From NCBI GenBank assembly GCA_910575255.1, contig CAJTEM010000030.1:1-60951 (forward strand): a DNA stretch of 60,951 nt, in the 5' to 3' direction. Below, one piece after another: positions 36,373 to 44,255 of this stretch; positions within the stretch are counted from its first letter, which is position 1; every line of letters starts with the position of its first letter. Source of the stretch: Lachnospiraceae bacterium. Its GTDB lineage: Bacteria > Bacillota > Clostridia > Lachnospirales > Lachnospiraceae. Both the position numbers and the translations under genes were made by a program. A model generated the notes under the pieces. That model saw only the letters and a program-made list of their open reading frames with translations, had not been told where the DNA came from and ran no database searches.

Positions 36373-36488
36373 CAGACACAGGGCATCGGACCCCTGCGGC
36401 GGCCACCAGATATCCATACAAGTATTATGGCATTTGGTCTGATTCCTGCGGGGATAAAGACAGAAGAAAGAGGAGGGAGTGGGAACCT

Positions 36489-38657
36489 ATGGAAACGATC
36501 ACACAAACCAACCGGACTTTGCTCTTTACGGAGATCAATCCGGAACGGAATAATATCCTCACCCTGATCGGGGATGTGAGGGGAAAGAGCAGCCTGGATG
36601 ATGACAAAATAAAAGAGATCAACCAGGAGCTTTTGGTATCCAGTTTTGAGGAATTCCTGGAAAAGTTCAGCCCGACTGTATATTCCTACTGCGATGCGTA
36701 TACCGGGGAAGTCAAATATACCCTTGTCAGGCCGGAAAATGTGCCAGAAAACTGTATCACGGAGATCCCTTTAAATGAGAGCAATGACCTTTTAAATATG
36801 CTGATCACCCTGTTGGAGGCGAAGAGCGCCCAGGGGGTTGCCAACGTGGATTTTACGTTCAGCAATATCCTGGATATGATCTCACCCAAGAAGATCATGG
36901 AGGATATCCGCCAGGTCCGCCGGGAGATCCAGTATACCTATGAAAAATACATCCAGCTGGATGAGGAAGATCCCAAGAAACTGGATCTGGGGGACCAGCT
37001 GAATGACCAGTTCGAACAGGCCAGCCATAATTACAACCATATACTTGCCATGCTCCCATTGGCGATTGAAGATGCAAAAACACGGCTTCTCCTTGGAGAT
37101 GGAGAAACAAAGCAGGGAGGGCCAGAGTTTAAAGCGGGGCTTCTCAGCATGGGGGAAGATGGGGAACTGAAGATCCTGGAGATGAAGCAGGAGGAGAATA
37201 CCCAGCTAGCGGTGGTCGATGATAAAGTCAATGCCGGGCTGGTGGAAGCTTTCCGGGAAGATTATGATGCTCTGAACGATACCCCATCGGACTATGTACG
37301 GGAGTTGGTAGTCAGGACTTTCTGCCCGCTGGGTTCCACAATGGAAACACAAGGGGACCGGGAAGCTGAGGTACGCAACTATAACCAGTACCTGGAGTTT
37401 TACAAAAAAAGCAAGGATGATTTTGTCAAAGCGGTGAAACCTCTGATTGAGAAGATTCTGGGCGTGAAGATCTTCTTTGACCAGTATCAGGTAAAAGAGA
37501 AGGGGATGCAGCCAAAGCTGTTGATCACCAACATCCCCCTGGATATGATGGTAAAGGCTAGTAATCTCCCCAGGCTCTTGACCTATTTTAATACCACAAA
37601 CGATAAAAATGAGTTTGAAAACACCATCTGGTTTGCGATCGTACCGGATGTGGAACTGAACCAGAGCAGCGGGGGAAAGCTGCAGAGGGTGCGTTTTGCG
37701 GGAAACCGGAAGCAGGAAAAAACCGGGACCAATACCATGGAGAACCTTTCGATCCTGATGAATGCCATCCAGCCTTACCGCATCACCACATTTTTCAGTT
37801 TCCAGACAGGGGAGGAAACCACCTTTAACTATGTGGCGACGGAAGGCGTCGGCATTTTCAAAGAAAAATGTGCGCCTTTGATGAAAAAGGAATACAGTGA
37901 ATTTGTAGTTCCCTGTATCCCTAACGCGACGATCATCCCAAAAGATAAGTCAGGGCTGATCCTTGATAGGCGGATGGTCATGGATGAGGATGGGGTTGTT
38001 TCCCTTTCCAGCGAAAAAGAGGATGTTATGAAGATATGGCTGGAAGGGATTTATATTGGGGCGGCTTATGAGGCCGCCGGGATTACCGCTGCCTGGCAGT
38101 GTCCGGAATATCTGAAGGAACGTTTCCACAATACCAGCAGTGAGTATCCGGGCGTAAGGTTTGATGTGGAGGCCGATGATAATGCCCTCCTGGCAGCGAC
38201 AAGCTTGACAAAAGAAATATCCGGGTTTACCAACGCTATCAAAAACTCGATCAACCATACCGGTTTTGGTTTTGTATTTTCCTCGGATAACGCCCAGCAT
38301 AAAGGCCAGGAGATCAAGAACATTACCGTATATAAAGCAAGGAACTTGTTAAGCAATGGAACGGAGTTTGAACCGATTTATAAGACCCTGGTGGTCACCT
38401 ATATTGAACGGATGCTGCGCTTCTACAGTGGGGACTTTAAACAGGACAAGATCCTGAAATTCTTCAGCAGCAATCCGAACAGCCAAAAGAGCCGTTGGGA
38501 TGCGAACCGTGAATTTATCAATTCCGTCCTGCAGGATGGGGATGAGTTGGATTTTACGATCGATGAGAAATACGGGATCTGCAATGTCCAGGTGACCTTT
38601 GCTAACACCACCAGGAATTTAAAGGTGCAGCTCACCAGGAAAGCCGGGGAAAAATAG
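36489..38657 (+). CDS. Contractile sheath-like protein (TssC-like, 722 aa)
   Basis: A large cytoplasmic protein. The C-terminal two thirds carry sheath-like blocks: FENTIWFAIVPDVEL, a conserved IYIGAAYEAAGITAAWQCPE region like phage-tail and TssC sheath subunits, and a final TLVVTYIERMLRFYSGDF followed by a beta tail. At 722 residues it is longer than TssC (about 500) and close to TssB plus TssC together; no separate TssB gene is present, so one gene may supply the whole sheath subunit. It is followed by two tube-like genes, which supports the call. It has a very strong AGAGGAGGGAG site, as expected for a structural protein. Homology is judged by eye; a profile search is needed to confirm. 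Confidence 0.6.
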   Translation: METITQTNRTLLFTEINPERNNILTLIGDVRGKSSLDDDKIKEINQELLVSSFEEFLEKFSPTVYSYCDAYTGEVKYTLVRPENVPENCITEIPLNESNDLLNMLITLLEAKSAQGVANVDFTFSNILDMISPKKIMEDIRQVRREIQYTYEKYIQLDEEDPKKLDLGDQLNDQFEQASHNYNHILAMLPLAIEDAKTRLLLGDGETKQGGPEFKAGLLSMGEDGELKILEMKQEENTQLAVVDDKVNAGLVEAFREDYDALNDTPSDYVRELVVRTFCPLGSTMETQGDREAEVRNYNQYLEFYKKSKDDFVKAVKPLIEKILGVKIFFDQYQVKEKGMQPKLLITNIPLDMMVKASNLPRLLTYFNTTNDKNEFENTIWFAIVPDVELNQSSGGKLQRVRFAGNRKQEKTGTNTMENLSILMNAIQPYRITTFFSFQTGEETTFNYVATEGVGIFKEKCAPLMKKEYSEFVVPCIPNATIIPKDKSGLILDRRMVMDEDGVVSLSSEKEDVMKIWLEGIYIGAAYEAAGITAAWQCPEYLKERFHNTSSEYPGVRFDVEADDNALLAATSLTKEISGFTNAIKNSINHTGFGFVFSSDNAQHKGQEIKNITVYKARNLLSNGTEFEPIYKTLVVTYIERMLRFYSGDFKQDKILKFFSSNPNSQKSRWDANREFINSVLQDGDELDFTIDEKYGICNVQVTFANTTRNLKVQLTRKAGEK

Positions 38658-38801
38658 ATGCTGTATATACACATGAGATATCTAACTGACATTGCGCTTG
38701 TGACTGCCCTTACGGTTGCCGTTTATAAAATAGGGCAATACAAGGATAAAAAAGAAAGCCAAAAAGGAGGACGAGAGAATGGGATTACGTTTAAAAATTG
38801 A
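38658..38801 (+). CDS. Possible small membrane protein, 47 aa
   Basis: An ORF starts right at the sheath-gene stop (MLYIHMRYLTDIALVTALTV) with one predicted membrane helix (about 8-25) and a basic tail, and overlaps the first tube gene by 23 bp. The ribosome-binding site is GGGG within the sheath 3' end. It may be a translation-coupling leader or a chance ORF. Confidence 0.3.
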   Translation: MLYIHMRYLTDIALVTALTVAVYKIGQYKDKKESQKGGRENGITFKN

Positions 38802-39207
38802 GGGAAGCGAAACGATCAACCTTCCGGAAACCAGCATTGTTCAGGTGAAATTTGGGGCGGATATCCCCCATGATTCCAATGCACGTTCCACAGATCTGGG
38901 TTCCACCATACTGATCACGGGGAAGATCCTGACCGCCGTAGATGGGGAGGCTGCTGATGATACCAGCAAGATCGCCCGGTGGTCTTTGGTGCCGGCAGAA
39001 AATTCGGATTGTTACCGGAAAGTGCAGATCGATGTGGTGAATGCTTCCCAGATTGTCCGCCAGATCAGTATCCCGAATGCCTTTGTCGTGGATTATGAAG
39101 AAGATTTTACGGATGAAACCGGGGCGGGCGTGTTTACCCTTCTGATCAAGCAGAAAAAAGATAAGATGGCAAACCTGAAGTTTGAAGGTGGGTTCAGCGG
39201 AGAATAG
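38779..39207 (+). CDS. Hcp-like tube protein 1
   Basis: A 142-residue beta-rich protein. The pattern GADIPHDSNARSTDLGSTIL, then RWSLVPAENSDCYRKVQIDV and NAFVVDYEEDF with a closing FTLLIKQKKDKM fits the Hcp/TssD (phage gp19-type) tube fold: an N-terminal strand, an R-x-T/S-D turn and a final strand with alternating charged residues. Length is right for a tube subunit. Its AGGAGGACGAG site is very strong. It would stack as hexamers inside the sheath. It is about 60 % identical by eye to the next gene. Confidence 0.65.
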   Translation: MGLRLKIEGSETINLPETSIVQVKFGADIPHDSNARSTDLGSTILITGKILTAVDGEAADDTSKIARWSLVPAENSDCYRKVQIDVVNASQIVRQISIPNAFVVDYEEDFTDETGAGVFTLLIKQKKDKMANLKFEGGFSGE

Positions 39208-39292
39208 ACGGCGGTTTTAATACATAACATGTCGATGCTTACTAAAAAGAATAGATATCATTTGATGATAGAAAAGAAAGGCAGGAGAGATT

Positions 39293-39721
39293 ATGGGATT
39301 TAGATTAAAAGTAGAAGGGCCATCAACCATTGAATTGGGGACTACCATTGTCACTGGCGTGAAATTCCGGACAGATATCCCCCATGACAGCAATGCCCGT
39401 TCCACAGATATGGGAAGTACTGTGACCATTACCGGAAAGATCCTGACCGCTGTAGACGGGGATCCCTTTGACAGCACCAGGCAGCTTGGGCTTTGGGCTT
39501 TGGTGCCGGCAGAAAAGTCAGACTGTTACCGGAAAGTCAGCGTGGAAGTGATCGCGGCCTCCCAGGTTGTGCGGAAATATACATACCCAAATGCTTTTGT
39601 GGTTGACTACAAGGAAGATTACGGCGATGTGGAAGGTGTTGGGAGCTTTACCCTGACCATCAAGCAAAAGAAAGATAAAATGGCGCAGGTTGCGGTAGAA
39701 GGCGGATACAGCGTATCATAA
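39293..39721 (+). CDS. Hcp-like tube protein 2
   Basis: A 142-residue paralogue of the protein at 38779: TDIPHDSNARSTDMGSTVTI, LWALVPAEKSDCYRKVSVEV, NAFVVDYKEDYGD and FTLTIKQKKDKM align end to end without gaps of note. Differences cluster in loops and the C-terminal tail. Two tube genes could form mixed tubes, or one may be a specialised cap or effector carrier. A terminator-like hairpin follows at 39757, so sheath and tube genes can be expressed above the downstream genes. Confidence 0.65.
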   Translation: MGFRLKVEGPSTIELGTTIVTGVKFRTDIPHDSNARSTDMGSTVTITGKILTAVDGDPFDSTRQLGLWALVPAEKSDCYRKVSVEVIAASQVVRKYTYPNAFVVDYKEDYGDVEGVGSFTLTIKQKKDKMAQVAVEGGYSVS

Positions 39722-39756
39722 ACGTTTTTCCGCAAGCAGCTTAAGCGGAAGGTTGA

Positions 39757-39784
39757 GGGCTGCCTGTTCCCAGGCGGCCCTTTT
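39757..39784 (+). terminator. Partial terminator between structural and regulatory genes
   Basis: GGGCTGCCTG pairs with CAGGCGGCCC (one T-G pair), 4-base loop, then TTTT. A second weaker hairpin (TTCCGC / GCGGAA) precedes it. Its place suggests read-through control of the genes that follow. Confidence 0.7.
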
Positions 39785-39856
39785 GTAATCATAGGAAACT
39801 GCGGGGCAGGATTCTTTTTGTAATCAGGGGATAAAGATACGGACGGTGCCAGAGCG

Positions 39857-40306
39857 ATGAAGGATTATTATGCCATATTAGAGATATCAGAAAATGCGGA
39901 TGGGCAGGAAATAAAAAAGGCATACCGAAAACTGGTCAAAAAGTACCATCCGGATGTAGCAGGGAAGGATGCCGCAAAGCAAAAGCAGCTGGAAGAGATG
40001 TATGCCATTGTCCAGGAAGCATATGAATGCCTGGGGGATGAGGAAAAAAGGAAACGTTATGATGAAGCCAGGAAAAGACAGGCATCTTCCGGCAGGCAAA
40101 AAACTGCATCCGGACAATCTGCCCCGCCAGGGCATGGCCCCGTTCCCGGTATGGGGCAGTTTGAACGTTTTTTTGGCTTCCGGCCAGGGGCTGGCCCGGA
40201 AACATACCAGGATAAGCAAGCAAAAAAAGGCCAGAAACAAGGGCCTGTCTGCCCGGATGAAATATTCCAGCAGTTCTTTGGTGTTCCACATGGAAGGAAG
40301 AGGTGA
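39857..40306 (+). CDS. DnaJ-domain protein
   Basis: A 149-residue protein. The N-terminal J domain is complete, with the HPD motif in KKYHPDVAGK and the helix pattern DYYAILEISENADGQEIKKA. The Gly/Ser/Gln-rich tail and the short closing helix (PDEIFQQFFGV) have no Cys-rich DnaJ zinc domain, so it is a type III J protein, likely a specific co-chaperone. The natural partner is the Hsp70-like protein at 44256. The ribosome-binding site is weak. Confidence 0.85.
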   Translation: MKDYYAILEISENADGQEIKKAYRKLVKKYHPDVAGKDAAKQKQLEEMYAIVQEAYECLGDEEKRKRYDEARKRQASSGRQKTASGQSAPPGHGPVPGMGQFERFFGFRPGAGPETYQDKQAKKGQKQGPVCPDEIFQQFFGVPHGRKR

Positions 40307-40312
40307 CAGTGG

Positions 40313-40888
40313 ATGAGGAAAAACAATCGGATAAAATTGGCAGCAGATACCGTGATCTTGCTAAGCAGCCTGATCCTCTGTTATGTGGCTTATTCCTGCC
40401 AGTGGCTCCCAGCCTGGCCGGCGGCCATTCCGACGGTTTGTGCCGTATGTGGGGTTTTCGCCATAGTAGATATGTTTTATCAAATAGCAAAGCAGGGGAG
40501 CAGGGAAGCCATATCGTACTCAAAAGACAAAAGCAGGGCCAGAACGGTGGAGAAGATCGAACGGCTGATCTTGTTGGATGAACAGGATAAGCCAGTAAAA
40601 TCCTGGGATATGGCGGGGCGGGTTTCTATCGTGATCGGCCGGGAAGGCGGAGGGGAGGACGTGGATGTGGATCTGGAGGATTGCGCGTTCAGCAGCTTTA
40701 TCGATTTCCAGCACGCCGCCCTGAACTTTTGTCTGGATCAGTGGTATGTAGAGGATCTGGGTTCCCAGAATGGCGTAAAGATCCGGAAGGCGGAGGATGG
40801 GGAGTGCTATAAAGTCATGGGGCGTCCCTGCCGGGTTGCGGCGGGAGATGTCCTCTATATTGCGAATACCAGGCTTCTTCTGTCCTGA
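40313..40888 (+). CDS. Membrane-anchored FHA-domain protein
   Basis: A 191-residue protein with two N-terminal membrane helices (about 9-28 and 34-56) and a C-terminal FHA domain: VSIVIGREGGGEDVDVDL, SFIDFQHAALNFCLDQWYVE, DLGSQNGVKIRK and AGDVLYIANTRLLL. The GR, S-x-x-H (here F-I-D-F-Q-H) and N-G landmarks are present or near. FHA domains bind phosphothreonine. In type VI systems an FHA protein relays a kinase signal to the machine, which is the suggested role here. Confidence 0.8.
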   Translation: MRKNNRIKLAADTVILLSSLILCYVAYSCQWLPAWPAAIPTVCAVCGVFAIVDMFYQIAKQGSREAISYSKDKSRARTVEKIERLILLDEQDKPVKSWDMAGRVSIVIGREGGGEDVDVDLEDCAFSSFIDFQHAALNFCLDQWYVEDLGSQNGVKIRKAEDGECYKVMGRPCRVAAGDVLYIANTRLLLS

Positions 40889-40942
40889 AAACCGGAACAG
40901 TAATGAGGAAGGCTGTGAAAGGCAACCGTTCAGATGAGGCAT

Positions 40943-40991
40943 CTTCTTGTCCGTCTGCGTCGGACAAGAAGCATCGGATATCCATCCGATG
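40943..40991 (+). other. Twin perfect hairpins between the two FHA genes
   Basis: CTTCTTGTCCG pairs perfectly with CGGACAAGAAG (7-base loop), and one base on CATCGGAT pairs perfectly with ATCCGATG (4-base loop). No T-run follows, so these are more likely RNA processing or stability elements than terminators. Confidence 0.6.
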
Positions 40992-41055
40992 TGGAATTTG
41001 AATTGTTATCGTATTAATCGCAGAAAAAAGCGAAGGAGATAGGAGAACCGAAAAG

Positions 41056-41553
41056 ATGAGTTTAGTAAGATGCCCAAACGGACATGTATATAACGCAAAG
41101 CGTTACGGGAAGATATGTCCATATTGCAGCATGAAGCTCCAGGAAGAAACTGCAGCCACAAAGCCGGTCGGTTTTGAACCTCCGGTAGAGATCCTCCAGG
41201 AAGAGGTACGGCCGGTATGCGGCTGGCTGGTGTGCATTGAAGGGGCCAGAGTTGGAATGGATTATAGAATCTATAAGGGAAAAAATTTCGTGGGGCGGGG
41301 GGATGATATGGATATCCAGATCTTGGGGGACAATGAGATCAACCGGAAAAACCATACCATCATTGTGTATGACGCAAAGAAAATGAATACCATGATTCTG
41401 CCGGGAGATTCGTCCGGTCTTGCTTATCTGAACGATGAGCCTGTGTATGTCCCCATGGAACTAAAAGCTTATGATACGGTAAGTATGGGAAACAGCAGGT
41501 TCTTGTTTGTTCCGCTGTGCGGGATGAATTTCTCTTGGGAAGATATGAAATAG
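41056..41553 (+). CDS. FHA-domain protein with N-terminal zinc ribbon
   Basis: A 165-residue soluble protein. The first 25 residues hold a C-x2-H and C-x2-C zinc-ribbon pattern (CPNGHVYNAKRYGKICPYC). The FHA domain follows: DYRIYKGKNFVGRGDDMDIQ, EINRKNHTIIVYD, DSSGLAYLNDE and DTVSMGNSRFLFVPL. It pairs with the membrane FHA protein and the phosphatase that follows 13 bp later. The small zinc ribbon may recruit another protein; no target is evident. Confidence 0.8.
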   Translation: MSLVRCPNGHVYNAKRYGKICPYCSMKLQEETAATKPVGFEPPVEILQEEVRPVCGWLVCIEGARVGMDYRIYKGKNFVGRGDDMDIQILGDNEINRKNHTIIVYDAKKMNTMILPGDSSGLAYLNDEPVYVPMELKAYDTVSMGNSRFLFVPLCGMNFSWEDMK

Positions 41554-41566
41554 GAAGGATAAAGGC

Positions 41567-42442
41567 ATGGGGATGACAGAAGCAGGATTCATTGGCGCGG
41601 CAGCTTTGGCCTGTCTTGTCGCGGCTGTAGCTGTTCGGGTCTGGGCCATGTTCACGGTAGAGGGAAACCAGATGGAGGACAGGGATGGCCTGCAGGCGGA
41701 TGCCGGGATCAGCCAGACAACAGGGAACCGGGAACTTCAGGATGACCGGGCACAGGTGTTAAGGACCCAGGCAGGTGTTTTGGCTGTGATCGCGGATGGG
41801 ATCGGAAAAAAGAATACAGGACGGGTGTGTGCCCAGATCGCAGTGGATACTGTATTGGATTGGTTTGAACCGTATTGTGTCCTGAACCAGCCGGATTATT
41901 TTTTCCGTACTGCTTTTTATGAAGCAAACCGGAGGATCCAGGCAACCCTGGAGGAACGGAAAGGAGGCACCAGCCTTGGAGCGGTCTTTGCCAATGAAAC
42001 CCATCTCTACTATGCCCTCGCAGGGAATATACGGATCGCATTATTCCGGGGAGGAGAACTGATCCCTTTAAGTAAGGGGCAGACTTTGGATATTTTGGCG
42101 GCGCAAGCCTGGAAAGATGGGAGGATTTCCCGACAGGAAGCTGTGTGGAGCATGGAGGAAAAACGGATATGGAATTATCTGGGGATGGATGGATTCCATG
42201 AGATCGAGATCGCGGATCAGCCGGTTAAGACAAAGTCTGGGGATGTGGTTTTACTGGCAACCTGCGGGATTTTCGAAGAACTGTCCTGGAGTGAGCTGGA
42301 GGATATCCTGGCAGGAGGAGGGAGCCTGCAGGAACAGGCAGACGCAGTGATCCAGGCGGCCGAACAGAAGGAAGATCCACAGAAGGAAAACGGAAGTGTG
42401 ATCCTGATGCGGGCCGCCGCAGATGACAGGGCGTTCAGCTAA
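41567..42442 (+). CDS. PP2C-type protein phosphatase with N-terminal membrane helix
   Basis: A 291-residue protein: one membrane helix (about 7-27), then a Stp1/PppA-like PP2C domain with GNRELQDDRAQV, LAVIADGIGKKNTG (metal-binding Asp-Gly) and later GDVVLLATCGIFEELSWSE (D-G is replaced by C-G). Such enzymes remove phosphate from Thr and oppose a Ser/Thr kinase; PppA does so for FHA-controlled type VI systems. No kinase gene is visible in the window. One missing metal residue late in the domain leaves activity uncertain. Confidence 0.7.
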   Translation: MGMTEAGFIGAAALACLVAAVAVRVWAMFTVEGNQMEDRDGLQADAGISQTTGNRELQDDRAQVLRTQAGVLAVIADGIGKKNTGRVCAQIAVDTVLDWFEPYCVLNQPDYFFRTAFYEANRRIQATLEERKGGTSLGAVFANETHLYYALAGNIRIALFRGGELIPLSKGQTLDILAAQAWKDGRISRQEAVWSMEEKRIWNYLGMDGFHEIEIADQPVKTKSGDVVLLATCGIFEELSWSELEDILAGGGSLQEQADAVIQAAEQKEDPQKENGSVILMRAAADDRAFS

Positions 42443-42456
42443 CAGGGAGGAATGGC

Positions 42457-44214
42457 ATGAGAAGGATGAATTCGGAATTTAAAACCGGCAATATGTCAGA
42501 AGAAGGGCAGAAGCTTTCTAACCGTGACTATTTTGGTTATGCAGAGATGGATGATTTTGCCTGTTATGTCCTGGCAGACAGCCTGGATGAAGAGCCATCC
42601 GTAAATACAGCCCGGCTTGTGGTGGAAAGTATCATCCGTGATTTTACGGAAGCCCCTTCTTTGGGAAAAGGACGCCTGAAACGGATGGTACACCGGGCGC
42701 ATACAGAACTTTTGAAGCAGAAGAAGGGAATGCATCTGAAAGCATCCGTTGTGATTGCTGTTACCGATTACCGGAAGATCCGCTACGCTTATGTGGGAAA
42801 CAGCCGCTATTATCTGATCCGCAACGCAAGGATTTTAGAGAGGACAGAAGACCAATCTCTGACCAGCCATCTGGCAGGATCGGGGCAGATCCCCCTTGAC
42901 CAGGTATCGGTTCACGAAGAACGGAACAACCTCTATTCCTTTCTGGGAGAGCGCGGGACTCCCAAGCTTCAGATATCCAGAAAGAGAAAACTGGAAAACG
43001 GAGATATTTTTCTTTTGTTCTCCAGAGGGATATGGGAACAGTGCCCGGATGAGGAACTTCTGGAGATCGTCAATGATGCCAAAGAGCCGGATGAGATCCT
43101 CCACCGTACTGAGGACTATATCCTGGAGCGGCAGGAAATCAAAGAGATTGATAACTATACGATGGCGGTCACTTTTGTCAAAAAAGTGTATCAGTCCCCT
43201 AAAAAGCCATGGACGTTAAAGAAAGTGTTGATGATCGCCATTCCGGTTGTCCTGATCTTAGGAGGGATCAGTCTTGGGCTGTTCCTCCGTTACAGGAGCA
43301 TCCGGGCAAAAGAGCAGAAATTGGAAGAATACATGGAAAGCGGCGAAACTTATCTTCGGTATGACAACTACCAAAGAGCAGCGGAGGAATACGGGGAAGC
43401 AAAAAAGCTGGCGGATAACCTGAAAAAAACTGATGACTCCCAAATGGCAGATCAGTATAAGAAGCTGGCGGAGCAGATCCTTCTGGCAGATGAGTCGCTC
43501 TTGGCAGGGGAATACGAAAAAGCACAGGGACTCTATCTGACCGCAAGGGAGATGTCCGGAGAGGCTGGAAATGTAGGAGAAGGCTATATCGAGAGCCAGC
43601 TTGACCGGGCAAAGGATTATATCGAGGTATATGACCTGATTGCTTTGGGAGAACGGAAAGAAGAGTACGGAAATCTGCCTGGGGCTATCTCCGCTTATAA
43701 AGAGGCGAAAGAAAAGGCTGCAGATTTATATGACAGCCAGGGAAAAGCAGAAGCCCTGGGAAAACAGGCAGCAGCGGAAGAAAAGCTGGAAAAGGGCCAG
43801 ATAGAAGAGGAAGCAAAGCGAAAGGAACAGGAAGGGGAAGCTGCTGCCCAAGTGGCAAAAGAGCAGGCAGAAAGTGAGGCGAGCCGGGAGTTAGAGAACC
43901 AGCAAAAAGCTAACGACCAGCAGAATGCAGTTGAGTTGGAAAACAAAGGGAATGAACTGATGGCACAGGGGGTGTATGAAAGCGCGATCACCTTTTACCA
44001 GACAGCGCAGGCTATTTATATACGTCTGGAACTGCCGGAGTTGGCAGACGGGCTAAACCGTAAGATCGAGGCTGCCAGAGCGGGTATCGAGGCTGAGACC
44101 ATTCAAAAGGCGACACAGGCAGTTGTACAAGAAGCACAGGGAACAGAAGCAGAGCCAGAGCAGATGGAAGGAACTACAGAGTATGGGCCGGGAGTGGGAC
44201 TGCAGCAGCCGTAA
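42457..44214 (+). CDS. PP2C-like membrane protein with TPR/coiled-coil tail
   Basis: A 585-residue protein in three parts: a PP2C-like domain (about 1-245; SNRDYFGYAEMDDFACYVLA then DSLDEEPSV, where the usual ADGxG is altered to ADSLD, and YAYVGNSRYYLI), one membrane helix (about 257-277; VLMIAIPVVLILGGISLGLF), and a Glu/Ala/Lys-rich TPR-like helical region (about 290-560). The altered metal site suggests a pseudophosphatase. The gene follows the active-looking phosphatase by 14 bp. It could be a scaffold that senses phosphorylation; this is inference. Confidence 0.6.
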   Translation: MRRMNSEFKTGNMSEEGQKLSNRDYFGYAEMDDFACYVLADSLDEEPSVNTARLVVESIIRDFTEAPSLGKGRLKRMVHRAHTELLKQKKGMHLKASVVIAVTDYRKIRYAYVGNSRYYLIRNARILERTEDQSLTSHLAGSGQIPLDQVSVHEERNNLYSFLGERGTPKLQISRKRKLENGDIFLLFSRGIWEQCPDEELLEIVNDAKEPDEILHRTEDYILERQEIKEIDNYTMAVTFVKKVYQSPKKPWTLKKVLMIAIPVVLILGGISLGLFLRYRSIRAKEQKLEEYMESGETYLRYDNYQRAAEEYGEAKKLADNLKKTDDSQMADQYKKLAEQILLADESLLAGEYEKAQGLYLTAREMSGEAGNVGEGYIESQLDRAKDYIEVYDLIALGERKEEYGNLPGAISAYKEAKEKAADLYDSQGKAEALGKQAAAEEKLEKGQIEEEAKRKEQEGEAAAQVAKEQAESEASRELENQQKANDQQNAVELENKGNELMAQGVYESAITFYQTAQAIYIRLELPELADGLNRKIEAARAGIEAETIQKATQAVVQEAQGTEAEPEQMEGTTEYGPGVGLQQP

Positions 44215-44255
44215 AATGCATTCAGAGTAAACAAAAACAAAGGGAGGGAAGGCTT

